A stretch of 40,781 nt of DNA, taken from an uncultured Spirochaetales bacterium (GTDB lineage: Bacteria > Spirochaetota > Spirochaetia > Sphaerochaetales > Sphaerochaetaceae). Below, one piece after another: positions 24,764 to 31,820 of the stretch. Location of the stretch: assembly GCA_949287505.1 (NCBI GenBank), contig CASEGX010000046.1:1-40781 (forward strand). Direction: 5' to 3'. The position numbers and the translations under genes are program-made. The notes beneath the pieces were generated by a model. That model was not told where the DNA came from. It worked only from the letters and a program-made list of their open reading frames with translations, and did not search any database. The number at the start of each line of letters is the position of its first letter. Positions within the stretch are counted from its first letter, which is position 1.

Positions 24764-24797
24764 AAGTCAATTCAATAGTCAATCAAGGAGGTACTAA

Positions 24798-25631
24798 ATG
24801 AAGATTGCATATACAGTCTGGACATGGCAGATGGATCCTTTCAATAAATTCGTGAGAAGTGATGACAAGGAAGTACAGAAAATCGAATTCGAGAAGGCCG
24901 CAAGGGAGATATCATTCCTGGGTTATAAAGGTATCGAGAACTTCAATATAATTGCTGACACATTCGGAGATGATATTGATTCTCTTAAGGCAATACTGAG
25001 CAGATACAACCTCGATCTCACAGCTGTCTATACATACATAAAGACCGATTTCGATGCCGATCTGAAGATGGCAGAACGCTGTGTGAAGCTGCTTAATGAC
25101 ATAGGCTGCGATATCCTGAATCTTCAGGGACCGAAACATGGCCCCGATGGTACTTCCGAGAAGGATATCCTCGACACGGTTGAGAAAGCGATGATAATCG
25201 GCAAGATGGCTCATGATCATGGCGTTAAGTGCTGCTTCCATCCACATTGGGGAAGCACTGTCGAGAAAGAGCATGAGATTGCGCTTTTTGCCGAGAAGAC
25301 AGATCCTGAACTCGTGCATTTCTGCATAGATACTGCCCATACACAGCTGATGGATATGGATCCTGTGAAGATAGTGGAACAGTACAAGGACAGAATAGCG
25401 TATATGCATTTCAAGGATGTGGATCCTGACGTGACTATCACACCTGAGCGTCCGATGAACAGATTCAGGGCCGTAGGGCAGGGTACTGTTGACTTCAAGG
25501 GTGTTTATAAGAAACTCAAGGAAGTCGGTTATGATGGCACGATCTGTGTTGAGCTCGATTACCCTATTATCTGCAACTATCAGTCGGCACAGACTTCAAG
25601 ACAGTACATTCACGACGTTCTTGGTGAATAG
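24798..25631 (+). CDS. Sugar isomerase/epimerase, xylose isomerase-like TIM barrel
   Basis: This 277-residue protein belongs to the AP-endonuclease-2/xylose isomerase-like fold, close to IolE-type enzymes. Candidate metal and catalytic residues are His148/His150 and Glu156 (FHPHWGSTVE), Asp178 and His181 (CIDTAH), His204/Asp207 (MHFKD) and Glu252 (VELDYP). Relatives isomerise, dehydrate or cleave keto-sugars and 3-keto-glycosides. CAAGGAGGTA before the ATG is perfectly complementary over 10 nt to small RNA A. It lies between the ABC system and the nucleoside hydrolase. Confidence 0.87.
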   Translation: MKIAYTVWTWQMDPFNKFVRSDDKEVQKIEFEKAAREISFLGYKGIENFNIIADTFGDDIDSLKAILSRYNLDLTAVYTYIKTDFDADLKMAERCVKLLNDIGCDILNLQGPKHGPDGTSEKDILDTVEKAMIIGKMAHDHGVKCCFHPHWGSTVEKEHEIALFAEKTDPELVHFCIDTAHTQLMDMDPVKIVEQYKDRIAYMHFKDVDPDVTITPERPMNRFRAVGQGTVDFKGVYKKLKEVGYDGTICVELDYPIICNYQSAQTSRQYIHDVLGE

Positions 25632-25640
25632 AAGACATTG

Positions 25641-25675
25641 GGAGAGGGCTAAGCCTGAACTGCATAGCCTTCTCC
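25641..25675 (+). terminator. Intra-operon hairpin
   Basis: An 11-bp stem (25641-25651 with 25665-25675, one G-U pair) lies between the isomerase and nucleoside hydrolase genes. It is followed only by TCTTT, so it may attenuate transcription or protect upstream mRNA rather than stop it fully. Confidence 0.5.
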
Positions 25676-25690
25676 TCTTTGGGTGGGATG

Positions 25691-26593
25691 ATGGACAGAA
25701 TAAAGATAATCATAGATACGGATATCGGAGATGATGTAGATGATGCGCTGGCAATCGCTCTTGCCATTGTCTCCCCGGAAATTGAGCTCTTGGGAATCAC
25801 GACTGTGTATAAGAACACCAACCTTCGTGCCTCTCTTGCCCGTGATATGCTACGTGTGTTTGGTGTGGCTGACAGTGTTCCCGTGCTTCCTGGTTTCTCA
25901 CAGCCAATACGCTATCATGTGGATGATACTGTAATCCCTCATCAGTGCTGTGATCTGAAAACAGCACCTCTGGAAGGAAAACCCGCCGATGCTGTCAGCT
26001 TCATAATCAATACTGTTCGGGATTGCCCCGAAACAGTGATTGTGGCAATAGGGCCTATGACCAATATCGCCATGGCTATAAAGCTTGCTCCGGATGTCAT
26101 GAAAAATGCAAGCATCATAGCAATGGGTGGCGCCTTTACTGCCGTTTACCCTGAATACAACATCATGTGTGATCCCGAAGCTGCACATATAATGATCAAT
26201 TCAGGCGCAGATATTTCCATGATTGGCCTTGATGTGACTACAAAATGCGTGCTGACGAAGGAAGATGAGCGTCTTATACTCAACCAGACTTCAGACACGG
26301 GCAGATATCTTGCACGCCTTTCCGGAATATGGATTGAGACAAGCAAGGCAAAGAAGATAACGCTTCATGATCCTCTGACAGTTGCCCTGATTGCCTCTCC
26401 GGATATCCTTTCACTCAGAAAGGAGCCTGTGAGGATTGAGCTTGAAGGAACATTTACAAGAGGCCTGACAGCCTTGTGCAGGACACCGTTCAGGCAGAGA
26501 GAACCTTATCCTGAGAGTGTTGTCAGCATCGCAGACGGGGTGAATTCCATGAAAATGCGTGATTTCCTTTTTTCAAGATTGTTTGGAATTTAA
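25691..26593 (+). CDS. Nucleoside hydrolase
   Basis: This protein of about 300 residues belongs to the inosine-uridine preferring nucleoside hydrolase family, which splits ribonucleosides into base and free ribose. The calcium-binding aspartate cluster is visible at the start (DTDIGDDVDDALA), with IGPMTNIA, NIMCDPEAA and a late HDPLTVA motif. A GGGTGG sequence lies 4 nt before the ATG at 25691; an adjacent ATG at 25688 is also possible. Free ribose produced here would feed RbsD and RbsK in the same locus. Confidence 0.9.
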   Translation: MDRIKIIIDTDIGDDVDDALAIALAIVSPEIELLGITTVYKNTNLRASLARDMLRVFGVADSVPVLPGFSQPIRYHVDDTVIPHQCCDLKTAPLEGKPADAVSFIINTVRDCPETVIVAIGPMTNIAMAIKLAPDVMKNASIIAMGGAFTAVYPEYNIMCDPEAAHIMINSGADISMIGLDVTTKCVLTKEDERLILNQTSDTGRYLARLSGIWIETSKAKKITLHDPLTVALIASPDILSLRKEPVRIELEGTFTRGLTALCRTPFRQREPYPESVVSIADGVNSMKMRDFLFSRLFGI

Positions 26594-26623
26594 AAATATC
26601 CAATATCAGATGATGTTTGTCGG

Positions 26624-26639
26624 ATATTCATTTGAATAT
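26624..26639. promoter_or_regulatory. Palindrome upstream of the LacI-type gene
   Basis: ATATTCA-TT-TGAATAT is a 7-2-7 inverted repeat about 85 nt before the regulator's ATG. It could be an operator for autoregulation. Confidence 0.35.
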
Positions 26640-26682
26640 TATTAAAGAGGTAAAAAACCGATTTATCAGATTATATTTATTC

Positions 26683-26700
26683 TTTAATATGTAAATTAAA
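26683..26700. promoter_or_regulatory. Second AT-rich inverted repeat upstream of the LacI-type gene
   Basis: TTTAAT-ATGTAA-ATTAAA is a 6-6-6 inverted repeat 24 nt before the ATG, similar in composition to the palindromes before rbsK. Confidence 0.35.
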
Positions 26701-26724
26701 ATCTGGTTTAATGGAAGTGATATT

Positions 26725-27750
26725 ATGGCATGTACTCTGAAAGATGTCGCAGTAGCGGCTGGTGTTTCTCCTGCAACTGTATCTTTAGTGCTGAATAACC
26801 GTTCTGGCATCAGCCAGGAAACCAGAGAGACCGTGATGTCAGCTGCAATGAGGCTGAATTATCCTATCAAATCTGCAGGAACGAAGGAAAATGCCACAAG
26901 GCCTGTCTGTTTTATCAAGATAGCCTCTCATGGTCTTGTTGTTAATGATGATCACAAAGCCTTCATTTCCGATTACATCGATGGCATTGAGAACAAAGCC
27001 AGAAGATATGGATACCCACTTGAAGTCCGTACATACAACGGTTTTGATGTGCAGCAGATTCTTTCAGATATCTATAAGCAGAATTACAGCGGCATAATAA
27101 TCCTTGGAACTGAGCTTCTTGAGCAGGATGTATTGAAATTCAAGGAGCTTTCGATTCCCAAAGTGTTCATTGATGTGAATTATCCGCTTTTTTCCTTCGA
27201 TTTTGTGAATATGGATAATGAAAGTGCTGTATATACGGTCGTAAAGCGTTTCCGTGACAGGGGGATAAGGAAAATAGGGCTGGTGAAATCAAATACGTAT
27301 ACGCGTAATTTCTATCTGCGCAGCAAGTATTTCTACGAGGTTCTCAGGTATTTTGATATGGAAGTGAACGAGGACTGGGAATTCACCGTGGGCCCGACTT
27401 TCGATACAGCACATGATGATATGCTTGCAAGCCTGAAGGAGAAGCGCAGTCTTCCGGAAGGTCTTTTCTGTGTCTGCGATGTCATCGGAATCGGAGTCAT
27501 GAAGGCCTTGAAGGAATATGGGATAAAAATTCCGGATGACATATCGATTATCGGATTTGATGATTCCCCGAAATGCAGGATGATAGACCCTGAGCTGAGT
27601 TCTGTGAGGGTTCCGACTGCACTTATCGGGAAGAGAGCATTCGAATATCTCCAGAATCTCATGAAATGGGAACAGCGGATTGCTTCTGAGAAGATACTGA
27701 TCGGATGTGATGTCATCCTTCGCGACAGCGTACGAAGCAATCCTTCGTGA
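26725..27750 (+). CDS. LacI-family transcriptional regulator
   Basis: This 341-residue regulator has an N-terminal helix-turn-helix and hinge (TLKDVAVAAGVSPATVSLVLNN pattern, residues about 4-25) and a periplasmic-binding-protein-like sensor domain with IIGFDDSPKCRMIDPELSSVRV near the end. It sits in the middle of the carbohydrate locus after a 131-bp AT-rich gap with its own inverted repeats. It probably controls the locus; the ligand is unknown. GGAAG precedes the ATG. Confidence 0.95.
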   Translation: MACTLKDVAVAAGVSPATVSLVLNNRSGISQETRETVMSAAMRLNYPIKSAGTKENATRPVCFIKIASHGLVVNDDHKAFISDYIDGIENKARRYGYPLEVRTYNGFDVQQILSDIYKQNYSGIIILGTELLEQDVLKFKELSIPKVFIDVNYPLFSFDFVNMDNESAVYTVVKRFRDRGIRKIGLVKSNTYTRNFYLRSKYFYEVLRYFDMEVNEDWEFTVGPTFDTAHDDMLASLKEKRSLPEGLFCVCDVIGIGVMKALKEYGIKIPDDISIIGFDDSPKCRMIDPELSSVRVPTALIGKRAFEYLQNLMKWEQRIASEKILIGCDVILRDSVRSNPS

Positions 27751-27786
27751 TAGCTTATTCCGCCTATGTAATGTAACATCAATTGT

Positions 27787-28407
27787 ATGTTGTACATGGA
27801 AGAGAAGGAAAGCATTGCAGCTTTCATGAGGCGTTGTTATGACCGTGGTCTTACTACGGCAACTGGCGGGAATATAAGCATGAAGGTGGGGGATATAATG
27901 CTTATCACCCCATCGGGCAAAGATAAGGCATCTCTTTCTGCCGATGATATAGCTGAAGTGCGGATAGAGACCGGGGAGAACCTTACACCTGGGAAAAAGC
28001 TGAGTATTGAGAGCGGCATGCACCGTATGATTTATCTCAGACGTCCGGATGCGGGTGCTGTAGTGCACTGTCATCCGCTTTTTGCTTCTCTTTTCTCCGC
28101 AGCTGAGGAGAAGATAGATACCACACTCATCGCAGAAAACTGGTTTTTACTGGATAAGGTCATAAAGGTGTCGTATGCTTTAATGGGGACGGAGGAACTT
28201 GCCGTGGCTGTCTCTTCTGCCTCTTGCGGGGGCGATGCTCTTCTTCTTGAGAATCATGGAGCCCTTGCAGTCGGGAAAACACTCCTTTCTGCCTTCGACA
28301 GAATGGAGTGCCTGGAGCAAGCTGCGAAACTCACATATCTGTCAAAGACTATGTGTATCCGTGGCCTGAATAGTGAAGAAAGGGCAGCTGTTGCCCGTAT
28401 GAGATAG
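27787..28407 (+). CDS. Class II aldolase/adducin-family protein
   Basis: This protein of about 206 residues belongs to the family of L-fuculose-1-phosphate aldolase and L-ribulose-5-phosphate 4-epimerase. Zinc ligands are visible as HCHP and LENHGALAVG; the Glu of SIESGMHR fits the position of the catalytic acid. TTATGGNIS is the substrate-binding loop. There is no ribosome site; a TAACAT sequence lies 7 nt before the first ATG, and a second ATG at 27796 is possible. It would cleave or epimerise a sugar phosphate before the transketolase step. Confidence 0.88.
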   Translation: MLYMEEKESIAAFMRRCYDRGLTTATGGNISMKVGDIMLITPSGKDKASLSADDIAEVRIETGENLTPGKKLSIESGMHRMIYLRRPDAGAVVHCHPLFASLFSAAEEKIDTTLIAENWFLLDKVIKVSYALMGTEELAVAVSSASCGGDALLLENHGALAVGKTLLSAFDRMECLEQAAKLTYLSKTMCIRGLNSEERAAVARMR

Positions 28408-28417
28408 GAGATTGGTT

Positions 28418-29254
28418 ATGGAAAAAGCAGTTCTTGAAGCTCTCAAAGACAGAGCATTCGAGATAAGATGCAGCACGATCCGGGAGATATCCTCTTTTGG
28501 ATCGGGACACATCGGCGGAAGTATGTCCATCGTGGAAATCCTTTCGTATCTGTACTACAAGGAGATGAATACAGATCCTGCAGATCCGAAGAAAAAAGAC
28601 AGGGACAGACTTGTGGTTTCGAAAGGACATGCAGGTCCTGCTGTCTATGCGACACTTGCAGCAAAGGGTTTCTTCCCATCTGACTGGCTCAAGACGCTGA
28701 ATCAGGGAGGAACGATGCTCCCTTCTCATTGTGATATGACCAAGACCCCTGGTGTTGACTTCACAGGAGGTTCCCTCGGCCAGGGATTCTCTGCAGCTGT
28801 CGGAATCGCACTTGGACAGAGAGTGCAGGGAATAAAGGCAAGGACATTCACCATCATCGGAGATGGAGAGTCTCAGGAAGGACAGATCTGGGAAGCTGCA
28901 GAGTCTGCAGGCGCCTGGAAGCTTGATAACCTCTTTGCCTTCCTTGACCTCAATGGACAGCAGCTTGATGGATATACCAAGGACATAATCCCCCAGGTGC
29001 ATATCCCTGAGCGCTGGGCTTCATTCGGATGGGATGTTCATGAGGTGAATGGCCATGACTTTGAGGAGATTGAGAAAGCGATGGAGGAGGCAAAACGGAC
29101 ACCGGACAAGCCTCACATGTTCGTAATGCATACAATCAAGAGTTATGGATACATTCCAGGGGAAGGCATAAAGAACAACCATTCAATGCCTATCACCCCG
29201 GAAGATGCAGAGAAAGCTATTGTGGCTCTGAAGGAAAGGGAGGGAAGAGTATGA
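28418..29254 (+). CDS. Transketolase, N-terminal subunit
   Basis: This 278-residue subunit carries the thiamine-diphosphate-binding half of transketolase. The TPP motif runs from GDGESQEGQIWEA to DLNGQQLDG. SKGHAGPA and GSLGQGFSAAVG are other conserved segments. TAGGAG lies 7 nt before the ATG at 28418. It is split from the C-terminal half, as in many bacteria. It transfers two-carbon units between sugar phosphates and so connects the pentose made by this locus to central metabolism. Confidence 0.95.
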   Translation: MEKAVLEALKDRAFEIRCSTIREISSFGSGHIGGSMSIVEILSYLYYKEMNTDPADPKKKDRDRLVVSKGHAGPAVYATLAAKGFFPSDWLKTLNQGGTMLPSHCDMTKTPGVDFTGGSLGQGFSAAVGIALGQRVQGIKARTFTIIGDGESQEGQIWEAAESAGAWKLDNLFAFLDLNGQQLDGYTKDIIPQVHIPERWASFGWDVHEVNGHDFEEIEKAMEEAKRTPDKPHMFVMHTIKSYGYIPGEGIKNNHSMPITPEDAEKAIVALKEREGRV

Positions 29255-30198
29255 AGGATGCACACGTGTTTTCCCATTATAAGGAAGCTGTCATAGGCGC
29301 AGTCGTGGATCTTGCAGCAGAGCATCCGGAGATTGTTTTCCTCGATGCTGACCTCTCATCATGCATCGGGTCGACGACATTCCAGAAGGCTTATCCCGAT
29401 CGTTTCTTCAACTGCGGTATCGCAGAGGCCAATATGGCAGGAGTCGCAGCAGGTCTTGCTTCAACAGGTCTCGTTCCTTTCATCCACTCATTCGGCTGTT
29501 TTGCTTCCCGCCGTGATTATGACCAGCTTTTCATTTCCGTAGGTTATACTCATCAGACAGTGCATGTTATTGGTTCGGACCCTGGAATCACGGCACAGTA
29601 CAATGGCGGTACACATATGCCGTTTGAGGATATTGCCCTCATGCGTCAGATTCCTGGCATGGTGATTGTCGAGCCCTCCGATGCCCAGTCACTCTATGAG
29701 CTTACTCTTCAGGTCTATGAGAATGGTCATTCATCTTACATAAGGACTCCTAGAAAAGGCATCTGCTTCAGATATTCCCCGGAGGACAAGATAGAACTTG
29801 GCAAGGGTATTGAGCTGTCCGATGGCTCTGATGTTGCAATCATAGCAACAGGTGCCCTGATGGTGGATGCAGCTACAGAGGCTGAGAAGATTCTCAAGGG
29901 TGAGGGTATCAATGCAACTGTCATTGATCTTCATACAATCCGTCCTCTCGATACCGAGCTGATTGAGAAAGCCGCTTCCCGCACAGGACATGTCCTTGTC
30001 TGCGAGAATGGCCGCTACGCAGGAGGTGTCGGAGAGATGATTGCCGGACACCTTGCAACAGTGAACCCGGTGAAGATGGGATTCGTAAATGTAGGTGAGA
30101 GATTCGGAGAAGTCGGTAACCTCAAGTATCTTTCATCTGCATTCGGCTTTACTGCAGATAATGTCGCAGCAAAGGCCAGGGAGCTTCTCGGAAAGTGA
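29251..30198 (+). CDS. Transketolase, C-terminal subunit
   Basis: This 315-residue pyrimidine-binding and C-terminal half overlaps the N-terminal subunit gene by 4 bp (ATGA). The catalytic Glu lies in NCGIAEANMAGVAAG. The segments HTIRPLD and VLVCENGRYAGGVGE match the transketolase/DXS C-terminal domain. GGGAGGG precedes the ATG. The two halves should form one enzyme. Confidence 0.95.
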   Translation: MKDAHVFSHYKEAVIGAVVDLAAEHPEIVFLDADLSSCIGSTTFQKAYPDRFFNCGIAEANMAGVAAGLASTGLVPFIHSFGCFASRRDYDQLFISVGYTHQTVHVIGSDPGITAQYNGGTHMPFEDIALMRQIPGMVIVEPSDAQSLYELTLQVYENGHSSYIRTPRKGICFRYSPEDKIELGKGIELSDGSDVAIIATGALMVDAATEAEKILKGEGINATVIDLHTIRPLDTELIEKAASRTGHVLVCENGRYAGGVGEMIAGHLATVNPVKMGFVNVGERFGEVGNLKYLSSAFGFTADNVAAKARELLGK

Positions 30199-30935
30199 AA
30201 CTGCAGCTTCAGCTGGAAACAATCCCTGTGTGGGATGGAGTGAAAGAGGGTAGTGAGTGTTTTCTCTGCTCCCTGATGAAAAAGGCGGAGGAAGATGGTG
30301 TGAGATACTATCTCTCCTCTGCTGTCATGACACCTGAGGTGAGGGTCGAGATGAACAGGCATGGGTTCTGCCCTCACCATTCGGCACTTCTTGCAGAGGG
30401 AGGAAAACCACAGTCCCTTGCTCTTGCTATGGACACATATTACGACGAGAACAAGAGGATTTTCACTCCGCTTATCGAGCATGTGCAGAAGGCAGGGAAC
30501 GCAAGGAAGGCGATGAAGGCTGCAGAGGCATTATTTGAAGCTGCTCATGAGCGTGAGAAAGGATGCCTCATATGCTCGCGTATGGATGAGCGGCTTTTAA
30601 GGTATACGTACACAATAGCATCGCTTTGGAACACGGATCAGGATTTCCGCAAGGCCCTGGAAGAATCAAAGGGGTTCTGCCTCCATCATACTGAAGCTCT
30701 GATAAAAACAGCTGAGAAGGCGCTCTCCGGTGATGATCTCGCTGCATTCTGCAAGGCTATGGTAACGCTTTTGCAGAAGAATCTGGACCGTGTCCAGCAT
30801 GATGACTGGTGGATGACACAGAAATACAAGAGCGAGAATAAGGACAAGCCCTGGAACGGCGCAGAAGATGCCCAGAAACGTGCTGTCTATAAGCTTATAG
30901 GGGAAGGACGAGTCATCGATCCCGTCAAGGCGTGA
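30195..30935 (+). CDS. DUF6062-family cysteine/histidine-rich protein
   Basis: This 246-residue protein has two similar metal-site-like halves: Cys22/Cys25 with GFCPHH (Cys59, His61, His62), and Cys124/Cys127 with GFCLHH (Cys162, His164, His165). A WWMTQKYKSENKDKPW stretch near the C-terminus is also typical of DUF6062. It is likely to bind zinc or another metal; the function is unknown. The GTG start overlaps the transketolase stop by 4 bp, so it is translationally coupled to it. The end overlaps the convergent gene by 11 bp. Confidence 0.85.
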   Translation: MKLQLQLETIPVWDGVKEGSECFLCSLMKKAEEDGVRYYLSSAVMTPEVRVEMNRHGFCPHHSALLAEGGKPQSLALAMDTYYDENKRIFTPLIEHVQKAGNARKAMKAAEALFEAAHEREKGCLICSRMDERLLRYTYTIASLWNTDQDFRKALEESKGFCLHHTEALIKTAEKALSGDDLAAFCKAMVTLLQKNLDRVQHDDWWMTQKYKSENKDKPWNGAEDAQKRAVYKLIGEGRVIDPVKA

Positions 30936-31431
30936 TCCTTTTCTTCTTCGCTCTGAGAGGAAGGAGAAGCTGATCGGGATTTCTCCTTCCTTCATCTATC
31001 GTGCACCTTCTCAGGACTTCCTCGGAGAAGGTGTTCTTGTCTATATGTAGATAATCGATGAAGCCGTTTTCTATCCTGTAAACAAGGAAATGGCTTCTTT
31101 CGGGAAAGAGAGAACAGGCAAGGGTCAGCGGAGTCTTCTCCTTCTCATGAAATGAAATCGCTTTCAGTTTTCTCTTCTTTGCAAGATATGATGAAGACCA
31201 GAAAAGCGCCAGAAGCGGTCCTGTCTCATCCCATACGAGGATATCTGCACCAAGAAGATCCGTATCGATTGAGATGGAAGCTGGAAAATACGGACGGAGG
31301 GCAGAGGCGATACGTGATGAGATGCTGGAACGCTTCGGTTTCAGTGTCTTAGGGATTGCCGGAAGCGTGAAGAATGCATCCATTCCCTTCCTGAAAGATT
31401 CGTAGATGTCTAAAAGCGATGATTCCTTCAT
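30925..31431 (-). CDS. Unknown protein, 168 residues
   Basis: I do not recognise this protein. It has no signal peptide or clear membrane helix. The centre contains DTDLLGADILVWDETGPLLA followed by a Lys/Arg-rich AKKRKLK, and the C-terminus is basic (LRAKKKRITP). The Asp-rich beta-strand followed by lysines faintly recalls PD-(D/E)xK nuclease folds, but I cannot support that. It overlaps the upstream OsmC gene by 4 bp, so the two are coupled. It also overlaps the convergent DUF6062 gene. Confidence 0.7.
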   Translation of the reverse strand: MKESSLLDIYESFRKGMDAFFTLPAIPKTLKPKRSSISSRIASALRPYFPASISIDTDLLGADILVWDETGPLLALFWSSSYLAKKRKLKAISFHEKEKTPLTLACSLFPERSHFLVYRIENGFIDYLHIDKNTFSEEVLRRCTIDEGRRNPDQLLLPLRAKKKRITP

Positions 31432-31808
31432 TTGAATGTGATTATAATCTCCATTTCACTGACTCTGGAGATTGTATTGTAGATGGAGCATTCCTCTGAA
31501 GCCTGTTTTGCCAGTGCCCGGAACTCTTCCTCATCTGTGACACCTTCTGCCGTGATTGCCAGTGTTGTCTTTTCAAGCGTTGATGGCGCTGCATCCCTCT
31601 TGATTCCTGTCACTGTGATCTCGACATCTGTCCATCTGACACTGTGCTTGATGGAGAGCATCGTAAGATAGAAACAACCTGACAGTGCTCCAAGAAGATA
31701 TTCATACGGACCTGTTGTCTGCGTGAAATCAAATTCCTTTCCGATGGAGTTCTCAAAATAACGTCTGCTGTTGTCAAAGTGTGCTGTTATAGATCTGATC
31801 TGTCCCAT
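31428..31808 (-). CDS. OsmC-family peroxiredoxin-like protein
   Basis: This 126-residue protein has the two family cysteines, Cys45 (LGALSGCFYLT) and Cys107 (EECSIYNT), expected to reduce organic hydroperoxides. The length fits the small YhfA-like branch. There is no ribosome site; a consensus TATAAT lies exactly 6 nt before the ATG, which predicts a leaderless mRNA starting here. It is cotranscribed with the unknown gene downstream. Confidence 0.9.
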   Translation of the reverse strand: MGQIRSITAHFDNSRRYFENSIGKEFDFTQTTGPYEYLLGALSGCFYLTMLSIKHSVRWTDVEITVTGIKRDAAPSTLEKTTLAITAEGVTDEEEFRALAKQASEECSIYNTISRVSEMEIIITFK

Positions 31809-31814
31809 ATAGCG

Positions 31815-31820
31815 ATTATA
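31815..31820 (-). promoter_or_regulatory. OsmC gene -10 box, leaderless-type
   Basis: A perfect TATAAT on the minus strand ends 6 nt before the OsmC ATG and directly abuts the stop codon of the flavoprotein gene. The 17-nt-spaced -35 position reads TTCTCT. Confidence 0.6.
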
